This document shows positions 1 through 10,431 of a stretch of 64,000 bases of DNA, piece after piece; positions within the stretch are counted from its first letter, which is position 1; every line of letters starts with the position of its first letter. The stretch lies in assembly GCA_905479105.1 (NCBI GenBank), contig CAJQLE010000004.1, forward strand, positions 310,001 through 374,000, written 5' to 3'. A program made the position numbers and the translations under genes. The notes beneath the pieces are model-generated. The model made no database searches and was not told the DNA's origin. It saw nothing but the letters and a program-made list of their open reading frames with translations. The DNA is from an uncultured Flavobacteriales bacterium. GTDB lineage: Bacteria > Bacteroidota > Bacteroidia > Flavobacteriales_G > Salibacteraceae.

Positions 1-1574
1 AGAATAAAGGTTCAGATCCGCGCTATGTTTCACTCAAGAGTGGAGCTAACGTGTTTACGATCGCCTTGGGTGATACAAGCATCCGTTCGGATATAGAATT
101 GTCTCAAGTACTAAGTAATCGCTTGGCATTCTTGAATAACGATATTGAGATAAAATGCCGCGTTCTTGCCTCAAAACTCAAAGGGAAATCATCTATTGTT
201 CGGCTAATCAAGGATGGTAAAGAGCTGGAGACAAAGACGCTTTCTATCGATCAGAATGATTTCAGTGTGGAGTACAGTTTCGTTACCCAAGCGAATAAGA
301 TTGGGCTGAATAAATATTCAATATCTATTGATGTGCTTGAAAGTGAGGTAAATAAGTTAAATAACAGCAGTGACCTTTACGTTGAAGTTTTGGACAACCG
401 CACGCGAGTTAAAATATTAGCGCATGCCCCTCATCCTGATATAGCGGCTATGAAAAGAGCTATTGAACAAAGTGATCAATATGAAGTGGAGGTGACGTTG
501 TTGTCTGACTGGGATGAAAAAATAAAGACAGCTGATCTTTACATTTTTCATGGCTTACCCGCTGATGGAAATGACCTCAATAAAATCAAACCAATTTTAA
601 AAGAGGGCATTCAAACACTCTCAATTGTCACTACTGCGGTAAGTATTCGGCATTTCAATCAACTTGAGCTGGGCTTTACCATTGAAGCTGCAAGAAATAA
701 GTCTGATGAGGTCAATGGAAGTATTAACGATCAGTTCAACCTCTTTAACCTAGAGAAAAACAACGATTTGAGACGTTTTCCTCCGCTAATAGCTCCTTTT
801 GGTAATTATATTTTTAATGCAAGTCATCAAATAGCTCTTTTTCAAAAAGTTGGGAATATTCAAACTGAAAACCCTTTGCTATTATTCACAGAACAAGATG
901 GTTTGAAGAACGGTGCATTGCTGGCAGAAGGTTGGTGGAGGTGGAGAATGTTTGAAGCCAGTATTTCTAATGATCATTGGGTAGATATGGTTTTTCAGAA
1001 GGCCGTTCAGTTTTTGGCGATTACGCAAAAAAGAACGCGAATAAATGTGGCTGCTCCGCGTCAGTTGCAAGAAAGAGAAGAAGTTATTTTTAATGCAGAG
1101 TATTATAACGAGTCTTTTGAATTGAACAATGATCCCCAAATGGAATTAAGCGTGACTGATTCTTTGGGGAATACCATTGATTATCGATTCAAGAATAATG
1201 CAAATGCTTACCGAACATCACTTGGTGCATTGCCTCCAGGTTCATATGATTGGAAGGCTACAGTCTCTGTGAATGCTGATTTATTTGAAGAAAAGGGGAC
1301 GTTTACCGTAAAAGAAAATCGGTCTGAATTTGTCAACCTCGTTGCCAATCATTCCCTTTTAGCTGATTTATCAGATAAGAAGGGTGGTAGCATGTTTCAG
1401 TTATCTGAGAGCAATGTCTTGTTGCAAAATCTGGCCAGTTTAGAAGGTGCTAAACCCATTGTTCGATCTTCGAAATTATGGACGAGCGTTATCGAATGGA
1501 AACTCATCCTGTTTATCATTGTTATCCTTCTTGCAATTGAATGGTTCATTAGAAAATACACAGGTTATGTATAG
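1..1574 (+). CDS. Membrane-anchored hypothetical protein (C-terminal part; frame is open to the window edge)
   Basis: The frame of the 507-aa ORF has no stop upstream of 51 back to base 3 (NKGSDPRYVSLKSGANVFTIA...). The C-terminus has one TM helix (WKLILFIIVILLAIEWFIRKY), resembling VWA/BatA-type membrane proteins. The GTG at 51 is probably internal. Confidence 0.7.
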   Translation, partial: NKGSDPRYVSLKSGANVFTIALGDTSIRSDIELSQVLSNRLAFLNNDIEIKCRVLASKLKGKSSIVRLIKDGKELETKTLSIDQNDFSVEYSFVTQANKIGLNKYSISIDVLESEVNKLNNSSDLYVEVLDNRTRVKILAHAPHPDIAAMKRAIEQSDQYEVEVTLLSDWDEKIKTADLYIFHGLPADGNDLNKIKPILKEGIQTLSIVTTAVSIRHFNQLELGFTIEAARNKSDEVNGSINDQFNLFNLEKNNDLRRFPPLIAPFGNYIFNASHQIALFQKVGNIQTENPLLLFTEQDGLKNGALLAEGWWRWRMFEASISNDHWVDMVFQKAVQFLAITQKRTRINVAAPRQLQEREEVIFNAEYYNESFELNNDPQMELSVTDSLGNTIDYRFKNNANAYRTSLGALPPGSYDWKATVSVNADLFEEKGTFTVKENRSEFVNLVANHSLLADLSDKKGGSMFQLSESNVLLQNLASLEGAKPIVRSSKLWTSVIEWKLILFIIVILLAIEWFIRKYTGYV

Positions 1575-2238
1575 ATATATTGCGCTGCTTGTGGTTTCGA
1601 CTTTTTTAATGTCATGCAATTCAACACGGGTTGTTAAGACTTTGGATAAGGGCGAGCAACAGATTACAGGTTCTTTTGGAGGACCAGCCATAATTTTCGG
1701 AGGAGCGCCAATTCCTATTCCGCTTTCATCAGTGGGATATGCCGTAGGACTTGATACTGGATTGACCTTTGCTGGAGGTGTGCATACTACTTCTCTATTG
1801 TTTGGAAATGCTGAAGTTGATTTGAATATGGGTATCAATGCCTTTAAAACCAAGAGCAATAAATTCGGAATTACCGTTTCACCAGGACTTCACATGATCT
1901 ATGGATTTAATGGAGGTGATTTCAGCATTTATCCTCAGCTCGAAGGAATTGCCTGGAAAGAATATGGAAATAAGAACAACCTCATTTTTGGTGGATTGGG
2001 TACTTGGGTAGAATTGGATCGAGAAAAGGCCTACGGTGAAGTGCAAGAACATGAGCTGATGCCCTACATTACTCTTAGACATCAATTCACAGGACAGAAA
2101 TGGAACTTTCAATTGGAAGCTCGATACATTGGGTTTACTTACCCTAATGAAAATATAGTTGTTGATTATTTGGGACCTTTTAGCACTGGCACATCTGGAG
2201 TCTATTTTGGCATATCACGAAAATTTGGGAAGAAATGA
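1567..2238 (+). CDS. Lipoprotein, hypothetical (beta-barrel-like)
   Basis: Start re-assigned to ATG 1567 (MYRYIALLVVSTFLMSCNS lipobox) instead of 1447, which overlaps the upstream CDS. Confidence 0.75.
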   Translation: MYRYIALLVVSTFLMSCNSTRVVKTLDKGEQQITGSFGGPAIIFGGAPIPIPLSSVGYAVGLDTGLTFAGGVHTTSLLFGNAEVDLNMGINAFKTKSNKFGITVSPGLHMIYGFNGGDFSIYPQLEGIAWKEYGNKNNLIFGGLGTWVELDREKAYGEVQEHELMPYITLRHQFTGQKWNFQLEARYIGFTYPNENIVVDYLGPFSTGTSGVYFGISRKFGKK

Positions 2239-3128
2239 AAAAGTTAGCTCTGCTTCTCACCTCGGGATTGCTTTTAAGTAGTTGCTTGCGCATGGATAGC
2301 CTTCTTTTCAATCCTGATGATTCCATTACAGAATATTTGTTGGATGACTTTGACGGAGAAACAGAAATCGATTTGGATGGATCGTACGATTTGCCGGATA
2401 GCACTGAGCACGTATTTACATTAACGAGTGATCTCGAGGGAGATCTAGCGTCTATTTATGCCGTTTACGTGGGTGATATTTCTAGGATCGCTACAGATAC
2501 AGTGATCCTGTATTTACATGGAAACGCAGGACACTTAGATTATTATTGGCCTCGAATTAAGCTATTGGCAAATGTTGGATCAAAAAATAGGTTTGGCGTA
2601 TTAGCCATTGATTATCGCGGATATGGATTATCCGAAGGCGATCCAAGTGAAGATGCACTATATGAGGACTCGGATGCCGCATTGAGATGGTTAAAAGAAA
2701 ACGGTCTGACAGATGATCGTTTGATTATTTATGGATTCAGCATGGGAACTGCTCCAGCCACTGAATTAATGGCCAATAAAAGAAGTATGCAACCTTCTAA
2801 ATTGATGCTTGAAGCGCCATTCGCTTCAGATGAGGTAATGGTACAGGATGCAAGTGGATTGTCTTTGCCAGGATCATTTTTCACCAGTTTAGAAATCAAT
2901 AATGCGGAGGAGATTGCAAAAATAAATGAGCCTTTTTTCTGGATTCATGGAACTGCGGATAGTTTTTTGAGTATAGAGACCCATGGCGAAGTGGTTTATA
3001 AGAATTACGATGGTGTATATTCCACAGCGTATAGGGTAGAAGGTGGTGAACACATCGATGTGCCTGCCATTATGGGTTATGATGCATACGTTGAAGCTGT
3101 CCTTGAATTTTTAGAATATACTCCATGA
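2235..3128 (+). CDS. Alpha/beta hydrolase lipoprotein
   Basis: Lipobox LLLSSC; YLHGNAGHLDYYW, IYGFSMGTAPATEL (GxSxG nucleophile) and a terminal His motif. Confidence 0.8.
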   Translation: MKKLALLLTSGLLLSSCLRMDSLLFNPDDSITEYLLDDFDGETEIDLDGSYDLPDSTEHVFTLTSDLEGDLASIYAVYVGDISRIATDTVILYLHGNAGHLDYYWPRIKLLANVGSKNRFGVLAIDYRGYGLSEGDPSEDALYEDSDAALRWLKENGLTDDRLIIYGFSMGTAPATELMANKRSMQPSKLMLEAPFASDEVMVQDASGLSLPGSFFTSLEINNAEEIAKINEPFFWIHGTADSFLSIETHGEVVYKNYDGVYSTAYRVEGGEHIDVPAIMGYDAYVEAVLEFLEYTP

Positions 3129-4351
3129 CACAGATTATTTACATAACGATCATTGCTATTACCGCTATTGATTTTGTGTTTGACAAGGTTCTAGACTTTT
3201 TTAACGATAAAGCCAAGTCACCTGAAATGCCTGCTGAGGCAGAAGGAATTTATGATGCGGAGCGTTATGCAAAGTGGTTGGCTTATGATAAAGCCAACGG
3301 AAGAGTGAGCTCTATCAGCTCATCCATTAGTATTGTAATCTCATTGGCAATGCTTGTTTTTGGTGGCTTTGGTTGGATCGATATTCAATTACGAGAAGTG
3401 ACAGAACAGCCCGTGTTGTTGGCTTTGTTATATTTTGGAGTAATAGGCCTTGCTTCTAGTATTATTTCCCTTCCGTTTAGTGTTTATAGCACGTTTGTTA
3501 TTGAGGAAAAGTTCGGGTTCAATAAGACAACGGTTAAAACCTTCATCATGGATATGATCAAAGGCGCTGCTTTGTCATTGGTTATTGGTGGACCCCTTGG
3601 AGCATTGACCGTTTGGTTGTTTTATGAATTAGGAGATGCGTTCTGGATAATAGCGTGGGGAATTATCAGCTTGTTTAGTGTGTTTATGACCATGTTTGCT
3701 GCTACTTGGATTATGCCTTTATTCAATAAGTTCACTCCATTGGAAGATGGTGAATTGAGAACGGCTATTGAGGCTTATTGTGAAAAGGCCGATTTTAAGT
3801 TGAATCGACTTTTTGTGATGGATGGCTCAAAGCGGAGCGCTAAATCGAATGCTTTTTTCAGTGGTTTGGGACCGAAGAAGACCATTGCTCTATATGACAC
3901 GCTCATAGAGCAGCAAAGCACTGAAGAAATAGTAGCGGTGCTAGCACATGAAATAGGGCATTACAAGAAGCAACACACGCGTCAATCATTGGTGTTGAGT
4001 ATTCTACAAACAGGTGTTATGTTGTTCCTACTTGGAATATTTCTTCGCAAGCCTGAATTTTCAATGGCTCTTGGGGCAGAACATTTGAGTTTTCATGTCG
4101 GCATCATTGCATTCGGCATCATCTTCTCACCCATTAGCACACTTATAGGCATTGGGATGAATATGTTGAGTCGTAAGAATGAATTTGAAGCAGATGCCTA
4201 TGCCCGAGACACCTACGATGGAAAGCCGCTGGCATCAGCGTTAAAGAAGCTTACAGCGCAAAATTTGGGGAATTTAAAACCACATCCAGCGTACGTTTTT
4301 GTGCACTATTCACATCCTCCGGTTCTGAAGCGATTGGAACATTTAGTATGA
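3125..4351 (+). CDS. M48 family metallopeptidase (Ste24/CAAX protease-like)
   Basis: HEIGHYKKQH zinc motif, NEFEADAYA, multiple TM segments. Confidence 0.88.
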   Translation: MTQIIYITIIAITAIDFVFDKVLDFFNDKAKSPEMPAEAEGIYDAERYAKWLAYDKANGRVSSISSSISIVISLAMLVFGGFGWIDIQLREVTEQPVLLALLYFGVIGLASSIISLPFSVYSTFVIEEKFGFNKTTVKTFIMDMIKGAALSLVIGGPLGALTVWLFYELGDAFWIIAWGIISLFSVFMTMFAATWIMPLFNKFTPLEDGELRTAIEAYCEKADFKLNRLFVMDGSKRSAKSNAFFSGLGPKKTIALYDTLIEQQSTEEIVAVLAHEIGHYKKQHTRQSLVLSILQTGVMLFLLGIFLRKPEFSMALGAEHLSFHVGIIAFGIIFSPISTLIGIGMNMLSRKNEFEADAYARDTYDGKPLASALKKLTAQNLGNLKPHPAYVFVHYSHPPVLKRLEHLV

Positions 4352-4399
4352 TAAAATGACCTTGCTTAAGGTTTGATGAAAAATATCTGACCCTCAGAC

Positions 4400-4430
4400 T
4401 TTTAATTGTTGTACAGAACCCTTACATTTG
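4400..4430 (+). promoter_or_regulatory. Candidate Bacteroidetes-type promoter of rpsA
   Basis: TACATTTG (-7, 4423-4430) with TTTT 19 nt upstream; matches the TTTG/TAnnTTTG style consensus approximately. Confidence 0.45.
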
Positions 4431-4520
4431 CGGCCCTTAAAAATCAGGATTACCAATAGTCCTATTTAAAAATAACTCTCTCGTCTGTATTGGTTTGGAT
4501 GAGATACAAATGAAAGCCAC

Positions 4521-6656
4521 ATGGCCGAAAAAAAAGAAACTCCAGCCCCTAAAGCTGAGAAAAAGACCGCTGCTAAAGCTACTCCAGCTAAAAAAGCAGC
4601 TCCAAAAAAAGCTACTCCAGCTAAAAAAGCAGCTCCAAAAAAAGCTACTGCGAAAGAGGAAACGAAGGAAGAGGCTCCTAAGAAAGCTGCCGCAAAAGCG
4701 ACTACTGAAGAGGCTCCTAAGAAGCCAGCCAGAGCTAGAAAAGCTGTAGCTAAACCAGAAGTGAAAGAAGAAGCTCCTGCTGAAGAAGCATCTGAAGAAG
4801 TTCCTGTTGAAGTAATAGCTCCAGTTCAAACAAGAGAAGAGCGTTTAGCTGATCTTGAGACTGCTCGTCAATCATTTGATTGGTCGAAGCTTAACAAGAA
4901 AAGTGAAGTGTACTCAGAAGATGAGCGCACTACGATGGAAGAAGAGTACAATGCTACCCTTACTTCAATCAATGAGCACGAAGTTCTTGATGGTACTGTA
5001 ATATCAATGACAAAACGCGAAGTTGTTGTAAACATCGGTTACAAAAGTGAAGGTGTTATTCCAACGACTGAGTTCAGACATAATCCTAATCTAAAACCAG
5101 GTGATTCTGTTGAGGTTTATGTAGAAATGACCGAGGACGCAGAAGGCCAATTGGTTCTTTCTCATAAGAAGGCTCGTATGACGCGTGCTTGGGAGAATGT
5201 AAACCTTGCTAAAGAAAATGACACGATCGTTACTGGTCATGTAAAGTGTCGTACGAAGGGTGGACTTATTGTTGATGTTTTTGGTCTTGAGGCATTCTTG
5301 CCAGGATCTCAAATTGATGTTAAGCCAATCCGTGATTACGATATCTATGTTGGAAAGAACATGGAGTTCAAAGTGGTTAAGATTAACCATGAATTTAAAA
5401 ACGTTGTAGTTTCTCACAAAGCACTCATCGAAGCTGAAATCGAACAGCAGAAATTTGAGATCATGCAGAAGTTGGAGAAAGGACAAGTATTGGAAGGTAC
5501 TGTTAAGAACATCACTTCATACGGTGTATTCATCGATCTTGGAGGCGTTGATGGTCTTATCCATATTACTGACCTTAGTTGGGGTCGTATCAATCACCCA
5601 GAAGAAGTGGTTGAGCTTGACCAAACAATTAACGTTGTTATCCTTGACTTTGATGATGAGAAGAAGAGAATTGCACTTGGTGTGAAGCAATTAGAAGCGC
5701 ACCCATGGGATTCTTTAAGCACAGAGTTGAAAGATGGCGATACCATTAAAGGTAAAGTTGTGGTTCTAGCTGATTACGGTGCTTTTGTTGAAGTTGCTGC
5801 AGGTGTAGAAGGGTTGATCCACGTTTCAGAAATGAGCTGGTCACAACATTTACGCACAGCTGACCAATTCTTCAAAGTAGGAGATGAGGTAGAAGCTAAA
5901 GTGATTGCCATCGATCGTGAAGAGCGTAAGCTTTCATTGAGCACGCGTCAACTTACTCCAGATCCATGGGAAGATATCGAAAGTCGTTTCCCAGTTCAAA
6001 GCAGCCACAAAGGTCGTGTGACCAATTTGTCAAGCTTCGGAGTATTTGTTGAATTGATTGAAGGAATCGATGGTTTGATCCATATTTCTGATCTTTCTTG
6101 GAGTAAGAAAATTAACCACCCATCTGAATTCACCAAAGTAGGTGAAGACATGGAGGTTATGGTTCTTGAAATTGACAAGGAAAACAGAAGATTAAGCCTA
6201 GGTCACAAGCAATTAGAAGAGAATCCTTGGGATGTATTTGAAACAGTATTTACTATTGGTTCTAAGCATCAAGGAACAATCACTTCTCGCAATGATAAGG
6301 GTGGTGTTGTAAATCTTCCTTATGGTGTTGAAGGATTCGCTCCAAGTCGTCATTTGATGAAAGAAGACGGATCTAAAGCAGAAAGTGAAGAAGTATTAGA
6401 TTTTGAGATCATTGAATTCAACAAGGATTCAAAGAAGATCATCGTTTCTCACACGAAGATATTTGAAACCGATATGGATGCAAGTGTTGGAGGAGGAGAT
6501 AAGAAGAAGAAATCACCTTCATCTAAAGGCAAGACTGATAACAAGGCTATCAAGAAGATCAACGAGGCACAAGAGAAAACAACTCTTGGTGATTTAGGAG
6601 TTCTTTCTGGATTAAAAGAAGAAATGGAGCAGGCTGAAAAGAAGTCTAAGAAGTAA
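4521..6656 (+). CDS. rpsA: 30S ribosomal protein S1 with Lys/Ala/Pro-rich N-terminal extension
   Basis: Six S1 domains recognisable (e.g. [29 protein letters not shown]); about 110-aa low-complexity N-terminus. Confidence 0.9.
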   Translation: MAEKKETPAPKAEKKTAAKATPAKKAAPKKATPAKKAAPKKATAKEETKEEAPKKAAAKATTEEAPKKPARARKAVAKPEVKEEAPAEEASEEVPVEVIAPVQTREERLADLETARQSFDWSKLNKKSEVYSEDERTTMEEEYNATLTSINEHEVLDGTVISMTKREVVVNIGYKSEGVIPTTEFRHNPNLKPGDSVEVYVEMTEDAEGQLVLSHKKARMTRAWENVNLAKENDTIVTGHVKCRTKGGLIVDVFGLEAFLPGSQIDVKPIRDYDIYVGKNMEFKVVKINHEFKNVVVSHKALIEAEIEQQKFEIMQKLEKGQVLEGTVKNITSYGVFIDLGGVDGLIHITDLSWGRINHPEEVVELDQTINVVILDFDDEKKRIALGVKQLEAHPWDSLSTELKDGDTIKGKVVVLADYGAFVEVAAGVEGLIHVSEMSWSQHLRTADQFFKVGDEVEAKVIAIDREERKLSLSTRQLTPDPWEDIESRFPVQSSHKGRVTNLSSFGVFVELIEGIDGLIHISDLSWSKKINHPSEFTKVGEDMEVMVLEIDKENRRLSLGHKQLEENPWDVFETVFTIGSKHQGTITSRNDKGGVVNLPYGVEGFAPSRHLMKEDGSKAESEEVLDFEIIEFNKDSKKIIVSHTKIFETDMDASVGGGDKKKKSPSSKGKTDNKAIKKINEAQEKTTLGDLGVLSGLKEEMEQAEKKSKK
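4578..4643 (+). repeat. Perfect 33-bp tandem direct repeat (2 copies plus a 6-bp third start) within rpsA
   Basis: gctactccagctaaaaaagcagctccaaaaaaa at 4578-4610 and 4611-4643, encoding [11 protein letters not shown] twice; gctact follows. Confidence 0.9.
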
Positions 6657-6677
6657 TTCCATTTTCATTAATATAGA

Positions 6678-6709
6678 AATCCCCTCAAATTATTGAGGGG
6701 ATTTTTTTT
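6678..6709 (+). terminator. Intrinsic terminator downstream of rpsA
   Basis: AATCCCCTCA-aattat-TGAGGGGATT stem followed by a T-run. Confidence 0.88.
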
Positions 6710-6816
6710 GCTTTAAAATTTAGGTCATAAAATTCCGGAATTGATCAAACCTTTCATGAATACTATACATTACATGCAAAGTACAATCCAACTTCACTCC
6801 TATATTTGCAAGACCA

Positions 6817-7362
6817 ATGGAAGAAAGAACACTTCTCACCAATAAAGCACTCAACTATACGCTTGATCGCCTCGCTTTCGAAGTTTATGAGCAGCATGTT
6901 GATTTCAGTAATCTTGCTTTAATTTCCATTCAGCCAAGAGGTTTGCCTCTAGGTAAAAGGATTGTGGAAAAGCTTAGTGCTTTAGTTCCAGATCAAAAGA
7001 TACTTCATGGAGCGTTGGATGTTACATTCTATCGTGATGATTTTCGCAGAAGAGAAGAAGTCTTAGTTCCGTCTGCAACAGACCTTGATTTTTCAATTGA
7101 AGGAAAGGAGATAATTTTAATTGATGATGTCCTTTTTACAGGACGAACAGTGCGCAGCGCCATGGATGCATTACTTGATTATGGTCGTCCAAAGAATGTG
7201 GAATTGCTCACTCTTATTGATCGTAGGTTTAGCAGAGAACTGCCAGTTCAACCAGACTATACGGGCCGCATTGTAGATGTGGTAAAGGCCGAACGAGTCA
7301 AGGTTGAATGGACCGATGATGATTCCAATAATCGTGTTATTTTATTTAGTTCAGATCAATGA
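6817..7362 (+). CDS. pyrR: Bifunctional pyr operon regulator / uracil phosphoribosyltransferase
   Basis: PRPP motif EIILIDDVLFTGRTVRSAMDAL; adjacent to pyrB. Confidence 0.92.
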   Translation: MEERTLLTNKALNYTLDRLAFEVYEQHVDFSNLALISIQPRGLPLGKRIVEKLSALVPDQKILHGALDVTFYRDDFRRREEVLVPSATDLDFSIEGKEIILIDDVLFTGRTVRSAMDALLDYGRPKNVELLTLIDRRFSRELPVQPDYTGRIVDVVKAERVKVEWTDDDSNNRVILFSSDQ

Positions 7363-8294
7363 CAAAGCTCAGTACAAAGCATCTGCTTGGAATAAAGAAC
7401 ATTACTACTGAAGACATTCATTTGATCTTCCAAACAGCAGATAATTTTAAGGAGGTTATTAACCGTCCCATCAAAAAAGTACCTTCTCTCAGAGACATTA
7501 CAATTGCCAATATTTTCTTCGAAAATTCAACACGAACCAAGCTTTCATTCGAGCTCGCTGAAAAGAGATTGTCTGCAGATGTGGTGAACTTCTCAGCTTC
7601 TTCATCAAGCGTTAAGAAAGGAGAAACGCTCGTGGATACCGTGAATAATATTTTAGCAATGAAGGTTGACATGGTTGTGATGAGACATCCTAACCCGGGT
7701 GCTTGTGTCCACCTTGCGCGTCATATTGATTGCAGTATTATAAACGCTGGTGATGGTGCACATGAGCATCCAACCCAAGCATTACTGGATGCTTATTCTT
7801 TGCGCGAAAAATTAGGAGACCTAACAGGAAAGAAAATTTTAATTGTAGGCGATATCCTGCATTCACGAGTAGCACTTTCTAATATCTTTTGCTTGCAAAA
7901 ATTAGGGGCGGAGGTCCGTGTTTGTGGGCCAGCGACTTTAATTCCGAAGCATATTGAAGCACTCGGAGTTAAGGTCATGATGAATTTAAAGGAAGCCTTA
8001 ATGTGGTGTGATGTCGCGAATATGTTGCGCATCCAATTGGAGCGTCAGGATATTCAGTACTTCCCATCACTTAGAGAATATACTTTGCAATATGGTCTTT
8101 CATCCAGGTTACTGAAAGAGATTGGAAAGGATGATCTGATTATTATGCACCCAGGTCCAATAAATAGAGGTGTTGAAATCACAACGGATATTGCTGATGG
8201 AAAACACAGTATTATTTTAGAGCAGGTTGAGAATGGAGTTGCAGTTAGAATGGCCGTTCTCTATCTTCTTGCAGGACAAACTAAAACTGCCTAG
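7359..8294 (+). CDS. pyrB: Aspartate carbamoyltransferase catalytic subunit
   Basis: FFENSTRTKLSFE, DGAHEHPTQALLDAYS, MHPGPINRGVEI motifs. Confidence 0.95.
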   Translation: MTKLSTKHLLGIKNITTEDIHLIFQTADNFKEVINRPIKKVPSLRDITIANIFFENSTRTKLSFELAEKRLSADVVNFSASSSSVKKGETLVDTVNNILAMKVDMVVMRHPNPGACVHLARHIDCSIINAGDGAHEHPTQALLDAYSLREKLGDLTGKKILIVGDILHSRVALSNIFCLQKLGAEVRVCGPATLIPKHIEALGVKVMMNLKEALMWCDVANMLRIQLERQDIQYFPSLREYTLQYGLSSRLLKEIGKDDLIIMHPGPINRGVEITTDIADGKHSIILEQVENGVAVRMAVLYLLAGQTKTA

Positions 8295-8334
8295 TGAAAT
8301 TGATATATTTGTGTGAGACACTAAACAAGAGATC

Positions 8335-8706
8335 ATGAATTTTTCAATTGAGTCGTTTGAAAAGTACACCTTAGTAAAGGTGGAAGCTGAAAAAGTAGGA
8401 GGTATAATATCTCCAGAACTCAAGGCAAAGTTTGTTGAACTGAATGCCCAGGGTGTTCGCAATATTGTATTTGATATGGGCAATGCGCGTTACTGTGATT
8501 CTTCAGGGTTGAGCGCAATTTTAGTGGGCAATAGACTTTGTAAAAATTCAAATGGAACATTTGTTATTTGCCATTTGAATGAAATGGTAAGTAAGTTGAT
8601 TCAAATTTCTCAATTGGAGTCTATTCTTAACATTACTCCGACTCAACAAGAAGCCATTGATTTTGTGATGATGGAAGAAGTTGGTCGTGATCTTGATAAT
8701 GATTAG
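8335..8706 (+). CDS. STAS-domain protein (anti-sigma factor antagonist-like)
   Basis: NIVFDMGNARYCDSSGLSAILVGNRLCK. Confidence 0.82.
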   Translation: MNFSIESFEKYTLVKVEAEKVGGIISPELKAKFVELNAQGVRNIVFDMGNARYCDSSGLSAILVGNRLCKNSNGTFVICHLNEMVSKLIQISQLESILNITPTQQEAIDFVMMEEVGRDLDND

Positions 8707-8709
8707 CGT

Positions 8710-9450
8710 ATGGTTAGAAATCTTACTCTATCCTTTATTTTATCTTGGTTTTTAGGTTTTGGGCTTATCGCTCAATGTGTTCCTGATGAAAGTATTAGTG
8801 GTCTTTACGCGCCTGATGTTTCACAAGGACTTCCTAACGGTGAAGTTGGGGTTAGCTATGAAACTGTAATCACAATGAATGTGCCAACCGACACGAGTTA
8901 TGGGACTATTTCAGCTACGCTTGATAGCATGGTTCTTACAGGAGTTTCTGGCCTTCCAAATGGGTTTTCTTATGATTGCTCAAATGCGCAATGTAGTTTT
9001 CCTGGAGGTGAGTTTGGCTGTATTAGAGTATTTGGAATTTCGAATGATAATGCTGATGCTATAACTTGGCCGATAGAAGCCTCATTCACTGTTTATACTA
9101 GCAATCCCTCATTGAGTCTTCCATATGACCTTTCAGATTATACCATTACATTGGATAGCGGACAAGCTGGTCTTGGTGTGAAAAGAATTAACAATGAAGA
9201 TTATAGATTTTTTATTGAACCCAATCCAATAAATATTAATTCGAAACTATTATTTGATTTACCAGAGTCCGGTAGATATGTATTGGATATCTATTCTCTG
9301 CTCGGCTCTAATGTGGCTCACATAGAGTCCGTATCAAGCAATGGGCGAGTCACCCAAGATCTTGGTGAGTTTTCAAAAGAGCCTGGAGTTTATTTTGTTT
9401 CATTAAAACAAGGAACTTATTCAAGGTCTATCCGGTTTATTGTTCAATAA
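8710..9450 (+). CDS. Secreted protein with T9SS type A-like C-terminal sorting domain
   Basis: N-terminal signal peptide; C-terminus EPNPININSK...VYFVSLKQGTYSRSIRFIVQ. Confidence 0.7.
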   Translation: MVRNLTLSFILSWFLGFGLIAQCVPDESISGLYAPDVSQGLPNGEVGVSYETVITMNVPTDTSYGTISATLDSMVLTGVSGLPNGFSYDCSNAQCSFPGGEFGCIRVFGISNDNADAITWPIEASFTVYTSNPSLSLPYDLSDYTITLDSGQAGLGVKRINNEDYRFFIEPNPININSKLLFDLPESGRYVLDIYSLLGSNVAHIESVSSNGRVTQDLGEFSKEPGVYFVSLKQGTYSRSIRFIVQ

Positions 9451-10386
9451 ATGTCCGGTCATAAGTCGAAATTTTCTGTAACAATTCTTGGTTCGAATTC
9501 GGCCTTACCAGCCAACGGAAGGAATCCGACTTCTCAATTACTTAATGTGAATAACCATTACTATTTAATTGATTGCGGAGAAGGAACACAGATGCAACTC
9601 AGACGTTTTGGTGTGAAAATGCAGCGAATCAAGGCTGTTTTTATATCTCATATGCATGGTGATCATTATTTCGGATTGGTTGGTTTATTGAATAGCCTTC
9701 ATCTTCTAGGACGCAAAATGCCGTTAGAAATTTATGCTCCAGAGTCTTTGCAAGAAATTGTTCGCTTGCAGCTCGATGCTTCTGGAGGAAGACTTCAGTA
9801 TCCAATTCAATTTCACATTTTGAAAGCACCTCAATCCGGCAGTGAGATAATTTATAGCGATAGCGAACTTTCGGTAAGCGCTTTTCGATTGAAGCACAGG
9901 ATTCCATGCTGTGGGTTTTTATTTAGTGAAAGAGATAAGCAAAGGATATACGATACAAAGAGAGGAGGCGTTGCTGGGATTAAAATTGAAGAAATACCAA
10001 CCTTGAAAAAAGGACATGATGTACTACGAGAAGATGGAACGCTAATAAGGAGTGAAGATTATACTATCGCTCCACAAAAGTCTCGAACCTATGCGTATTG
10101 CACAGATACTGTGCCGCTGGATAGTACAATTGATATTGTTCGAGGAGTGGAATGTTTGTATCATGAGGCGACTTTTCTTGAAGCAGAAAAAGCACGTTCG
10201 AAACAAACCTTTCATTCAACTACTGGTCAAGCTGCAAGTATAGCGCGGTCAGCTGGTGTGGGAAAGCTTTTAATTGGTCATTATTCAGCGCGCTACACTG
10301 AATTGGAAAATCATTTAATAGAGAGCAGGTCAGTATTTGAGAATACAGATCTTACCATCGAAGGGAAAGAGTTTGAAATAATTTAA
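9451..10386 (+). CDS. rnz: Ribonuclease Z
   Basis: FISHMHGDHYFGLVGLL, LIDCGEGTQMQLR, YHEATF, HSTTGQAASIA. Confidence 0.93.
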   Translation: MSGHKSKFSVTILGSNSALPANGRNPTSQLLNVNNHYYLIDCGEGTQMQLRRFGVKMQRIKAVFISHMHGDHYFGLVGLLNSLHLLGRKMPLEIYAPESLQEIVRLQLDASGGRLQYPIQFHILKAPQSGSEIIYSDSELSVSAFRLKHRIPCCGFLFSERDKQRIYDTKRGGVAGIKIEEIPTLKKGHDVLREDGTLIRSEDYTIAPQKSRTYAYCTDTVPLDSTIDIVRGVECLYHEATFLEAEKARSKQTFHSTTGQAASIARSAGVGKLLIGHYSARYTELENHLIESRSVFENTDLTIEGKEFEII

Positions 10387-10431
10387 GTGGCGGTGTATTA
10401 TCTAGAATCATTCTGAATAAATTCGCAGTCG

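Noticed and set aside
51-1574. GTG at 51 as a true start codon
   Set aside because: Reading frame is open to the window edge, so the gene most likely begins upstream of the window.
1476-1859. 127-aa - strand ORF across the first gene junction
   Set aside because: Overlaps two well-supported + strand genes; no family signature.
4437-4829. 130-aa - strand ORF (Phe/Ser-rich) and 84-aa + strand ORF overlapping rpsA N-terminus
   Set aside because: Shadow ORFs generated by the AAA/GCT-rich low-complexity coding sequence of S1; no plausible protein features.
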